Below are positions 6,793 through 8,333 of a stretch of DNA of 8,333 nt, in pieces. Each line of letters starts with the position of its first letter. Within the stretch, counting starts at the first letter, position 1. A program made the translations under genes and the position numbers. This stretch comes from [Eubacterium] saphenum (GTDB lineage Bacteria > Bacillota > Clostridia > Oscillospirales > Ruminococcaceae): positions 1 through 8,333 of the forward strand of contig SFLN01000088.1 in the NCBI GenBank assembly GCA_004554555.1, written 5' to 3'. The notes under the pieces are model-generated. The model did no database searches and was not told the DNA's origin. It worked only from the letters and a program-made list of their open reading frames with translations.

Positions 6793-6957
6793 TCACCGTT
6801 TTTCGTTCACCATCAAAGCCAAAGCCAAACCGCCGTGAGCCGTGATTTTCGCGTAATTCCCGACAATTTCGTTGCTCAAACCGAGCGGGAAATCGGTGGT
6901 GAAGCTCAGACGTCCGCGCGATTTTTCACGCAAAATTCCGCATAACACCGCCGATTT
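6793..6957 (-). repeat. thiN-end repeat unit 4 (165 bp)
   Basis: It reads NEIVGNYAKITAHGG, then LALALMVNEKR plus TGA (6793-6795). The junction half is almost identical to units 2, 5 and 6. Confidence 0.85.
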
Positions 6958-7132
6958 TCACCGTTTTTCGTTCACCATCAAAACCAAAACCTCCCCGCCG
7001 TGAGTCGTGATAGTCGCGTAATTCCCGACAATTTCGTTGCTCAAACCGAGCGGGAAATCGTTGGTAAACCGCAGTCTTTCAGTCGGGAACTAACGCAAAA
7101 TTCCGCTTACCACCGCAGATTTTCTCACAAAC
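6958..7132 (-). repeat. thiN-end repeat unit 3 (175 bp, thiN-like junction)
   Basis: This unit is 10 bases longer, so it shifts frame. Its upstream portion (7061-7131) resembles genuine thiN: the run at 7068-7088 differs at two positions from 7408-7428 in the gene. The other units carry a different, shared junction. It ends MVNEKR plus TGA at 6958-6960. Confidence 0.8.
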
Positions 7133-7297
7133 TCACCGCAGCACGTTCACCAGCAAAACCAGCGCCGCCCCATAGTGCAACGAAATAATCGCGTAATTCC
7201 CGACAATTTCGTTGCTCAAACCGAGCGGGAAATCGTTGGTGAAGCTCAGACGTCCGCGCGATTTTTCACGCAAAATTCCGCATAACACCGCCGATTT
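7133..7297 (-). repeat. thiN-end repeat unit 2 (165 bp)
   Basis: First copy behind the thiN stop, in the thiN frame. It reads KSAVLCGILREKSRGRLS, then FTNDFPLGLSNEIVGNY, and ends VLR plus TGA (7133-7135). Its second half (HYGAALVLLVN) is the most diverged of the full-length copies. Confidence 0.85.
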
Positions 7298-7915
7298 TCA
7301 CCGTTTTTCGTTCGCCATCAAGACCAAAACCGCACCGCCGTGAGCCGTGATTTTCGCGGAATTTCCGACAATTTCGTTGCTCAAACCGAGCGGGAAATCG
7401 TTGGTAAACCGCAGTCTTTCGGTCGGGTACTTCACGCCACTTTCGCTTATTACCGCGGAATTTTCCCACGCGAAAACCGAGAGATAACCCGAAAACTTCG
7501 GGATTTCGCGGGTTTCGTTTTCGAGGAAAAACGCCTGCTCGTGGTCACCGAAAAGCTCTGCGGAAACGCCGCGCTTCTGAAGGTTGTAAATCATCTGGAA
7601 ATTTGCGAAAGTGTGGTCAAGGCGACCGCCGAGCGCGCACAAAAACCGCAGGTCGTCAAAACCGCGTTCCAAAGCGATTTTTGCGGCAATAAGCGCGTCC
7701 GAATCGTCCTTTTCGGGCGGGAATTTTGCCACCTCAACCCCGCTCGGAACGGCATTCTCCGCGCTGTCAAAATCGCCGACAGCCAAATCGGGCAAAATCC
7801 CCGCCGAAAGCGCGTAATCCAGCCCCCTGTCCGCCGCGATGACAAAGCCCTCGACAAGCTTTTTCGGGAATTTTTCGCAAGGCGCGCCGCATATTATAGT
7901 ACACTTTTTTCCCAT
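7298..7915 (-). CDS. thiN: Thiamine pyrophosphokinase
   Basis: Cytoplasmic enzyme that transfers pyrophosphate from ATP to thiamine, making thiamine pyrophosphate (salvage route). It has 205 residues, normal for bacterial thiN. The catalytic domain shows LPDLAVGDFDS (41-51), KDDSD (69-73) followed by a helix, and GGRLDHTFAN (96-105), which are the metal and ATP-binding motifs of the family. The C-terminal thiamine-binding domain has VKYP (161-164), LGLSNE (176-181) and the terminal HGGAVLVLM strand (192-200). The ATG at 7915 is chosen because the protein then begins at the first strand (MGKKCTIICGAP); a TTG at 7945 would add 10 residues. AAGGA lies about 12 bases upstream, a weak and rather distant ribosome binding site. 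No TPP riboswitch was recognised upstream. The gene is intact, and its last 55 or so codons are the parent of the tandem array directly behind it. Confidence 0.93.
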   Translation of the reverse strand: MGKKCTIICGAPCEKFPKKLVEGFVIAADRGLDYALSAGILPDLAVGDFDSAENAVPSGVEVAKFPPEKDDSDALIAAKIALERGFDDLRFLCALGGRLDHTFANFQMIYNLQKRGVSAELFGDHEQAFFLENETREIPKFSGYLSVFAWENSAVISESGVKYPTERLRFTNDFPLGLSNEIVGNSAKITAHGGAVLVLMANEKR

Positions 7916-7945
7916 TTTATTCCAAATTCCTTCAATTTTCTGCAA

Positions 7946-8333
7946 AAATTCACCGATTTAAAGTTGCAAATTTAGTCAAAAATCAGCTAAAAAACAGTGA
8001 AAATTCTGCGTTTTTTGCTTATACTTTATTGCATTAGTTTGCTAAATTCAGCTCAAAAATTATTAAAAACGCTAAAAAATGACAAATTTTCGCAGCCAAC
8101 TTTAGCCTGTTAAATTGGCAGATTTTCTCCCGGAACATCTGCAAATATCTGCAAAAATGTAGAATTTCCATCCAGATTTATCGCGTTAAAGCGGTAAACT
8201 CCAACCAAATTCATCGGCAAAACACTGCAAAAACGCCAGCAATTACGCCCACAATTTAGTGCAATAAATCGGCAAAATCCGCCCGAAAACGGCTGAAATT
8301 TACTGCAATCTCGTTGCTTTATCGCGAAAATTC
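7946..8333. other. AT-rich intergenic region upstream of thiN
   Basis: About 390 bases with no convincing coding frame on either strand, no tRNA and no riboswitch that I recognise. It is markedly richer in A+T than the genes and is built of recurring short words such as CTGCAAA, GGCAAAA and TGCAATAAA. One hairpin is possible at 8177-8198 (8-bp stem TTTATCGC/GCGGTAAA with one G-T pair, 6-base loop) without a following T tract. Confidence 0.5.
8018..8046 (-). promoter_or_regulatory. Possible thiN promoter
   Basis: On the minus strand, TTTAGC (8041-8046) and TATAAG (8018-8023) are separated by 17 bases, about 100 bases before the thiN start. The -10 match is good and the -35 match is poor. In AT-rich DNA such pairs arise easily by chance. 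Confidence 0.2.

Larger units (their letters stand above)
6208..7297 (-). repeat. Tandem array of seven copies of the thiN 3' end
   Basis: About 1.1 kb without an intact gene, filled with direct repeats of the end of thiN. Anchoring on the segment that encodes PLGLSNE, GTTGC-type anchors (plus strand) occur at 7376 (thiN itself), 7211, 7036, 6871, 6706, 6541, 6369 (degenerate) and 6270. The spacings are 165, 175, 165, 165, 165, 172 and 99. Read on the minus strand, most units show FTNDFPLGLSNEI..N..(I)T.HGG..L.LMVNEKR and a TGA stop, as in thiN residues 170-205. The linker between units, from SAV to FTND, is 21 codons long, the same as in thiN (residues 153-173). Each unit is therefore a complete copy of about the last 55 codons of thiN, not spacer plus repeat. 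Plus-strand frames across the array are antisense shadows. Confidence 0.9.

Noticed and set aside
6355..7188. Plus-strand open frames of 62-98 codons containing internally repeated peptides
   Set aside because: They are the opposite strand of the thiN-end repeats. They persist because the 165-bp period is a multiple of three, and they have no ribosome binding sites or recognisable domains.
6208..7297. CRISPR array
   Set aside because: The repeats are about 165 bp and homologous along their whole length. There are no short constant repeats with unique spacers, and no cas genes.
6208..7300. Possible TGA recoding that would read thiN through the array as a repeat protein
   Set aside because: The TGA falls at the position of a tryptophan and the first units stay in frame, which is suggestive. 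But TGG encodes tryptophan throughout, TGA ends the kinase and reductase genes normally, unit 3 shifts the frame, and thiN already has its full family length at the TGA.
7340..7975. Plus-strand open frame of 211 codons
   Set aside because: It lies opposite thiN, whose minus-strand product has all the family motifs. This frame resembles nothing.
8177..8198. Hairpin as a terminator
   Set aside because: The stem is only 8 bp, AT-rich, contains a wobble pair, and lacks a T tract on either strand.
7916..8333. TPP riboswitch controlling thiN
   Set aside because: I looked for the conserved CTGAGA and downstream thi-box elements on the minus strand and found none. A covariance search would settle it.

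Overview
The window looks like a chromosomal segment of an uncultured or gut-type Firmicute, most likely class Clostridia. Evidence for this is a DegV-family gene, Gram-positive-type ribosome binding sites (GGAGGAG, AAAGGGA, GAGG), thiN-type thiamine pyrophosphokinase, and an iron-sulfur aldo/keto reductase of the kind common in anaerobes. The genus cannot be named from this sequence alone.

Positions 1-4458, plus strand, hold a compact signalling operon. It begins with a 5'-truncated hybrid sensor histidine kinase (membrane segments, HisKA, HATPase, a degenerate receiver, a true receiver, HPt). A DegV-family lipid-binding protein follows, overlapping the kinase by 8 bases. Ten bases further on is a REC-HD-GYP response regulator, a predicted cyclic-di-GMP phosphodiesterase with intact catalytic motifs. 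A strong, probably bidirectional, terminator closes the operon at 4421-4458. The likely logic is a phosphorelay from sensor kinase to receiver to HPt to the HD-GYP regulator, lowering cyclic-di-GMP.

Positions 4476-8333 are read from the minus strand and converge on that terminator. In transcription order there is an AT-rich leader, thiN (thiamine pyrophosphokinase), about 1.1 kb of tandem repeats, an aldo/keto reductase with two 4Fe-4S motifs, a small AT-rich two-helix membrane protein gene, and a broken GNAT acetyltransferase.

The most unusual feature is the repeat array at 6208-7297. It is not random intergenic DNA. Each unit of about 165 bp (55 codons) is a copy of the 3' end of thiN, covering its C-terminal thiamine-binding region and stop codon. 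The copies lie in direct tandem behind the intact gene, in the same orientation, and reach to 17 bases before the aldo/keto reductase start. There are seven extra copies: four of exactly 165 bp, one of 175 bp, and two eroded copies at the far end. The next gene on the same strand shows a related event. Behind the aldo/keto reductase stop codon lies an in-frame, internally deleted copy of part of its C-terminal coding region, then the AT-rich membrane-protein gene, then an exact 22-bp match to the adjacent part of the same gene, fused to the acetyltransferase remnant. Two unrelated neighbouring genes therefore both carry duplicated 3' ends, which suggests a local recombination process.
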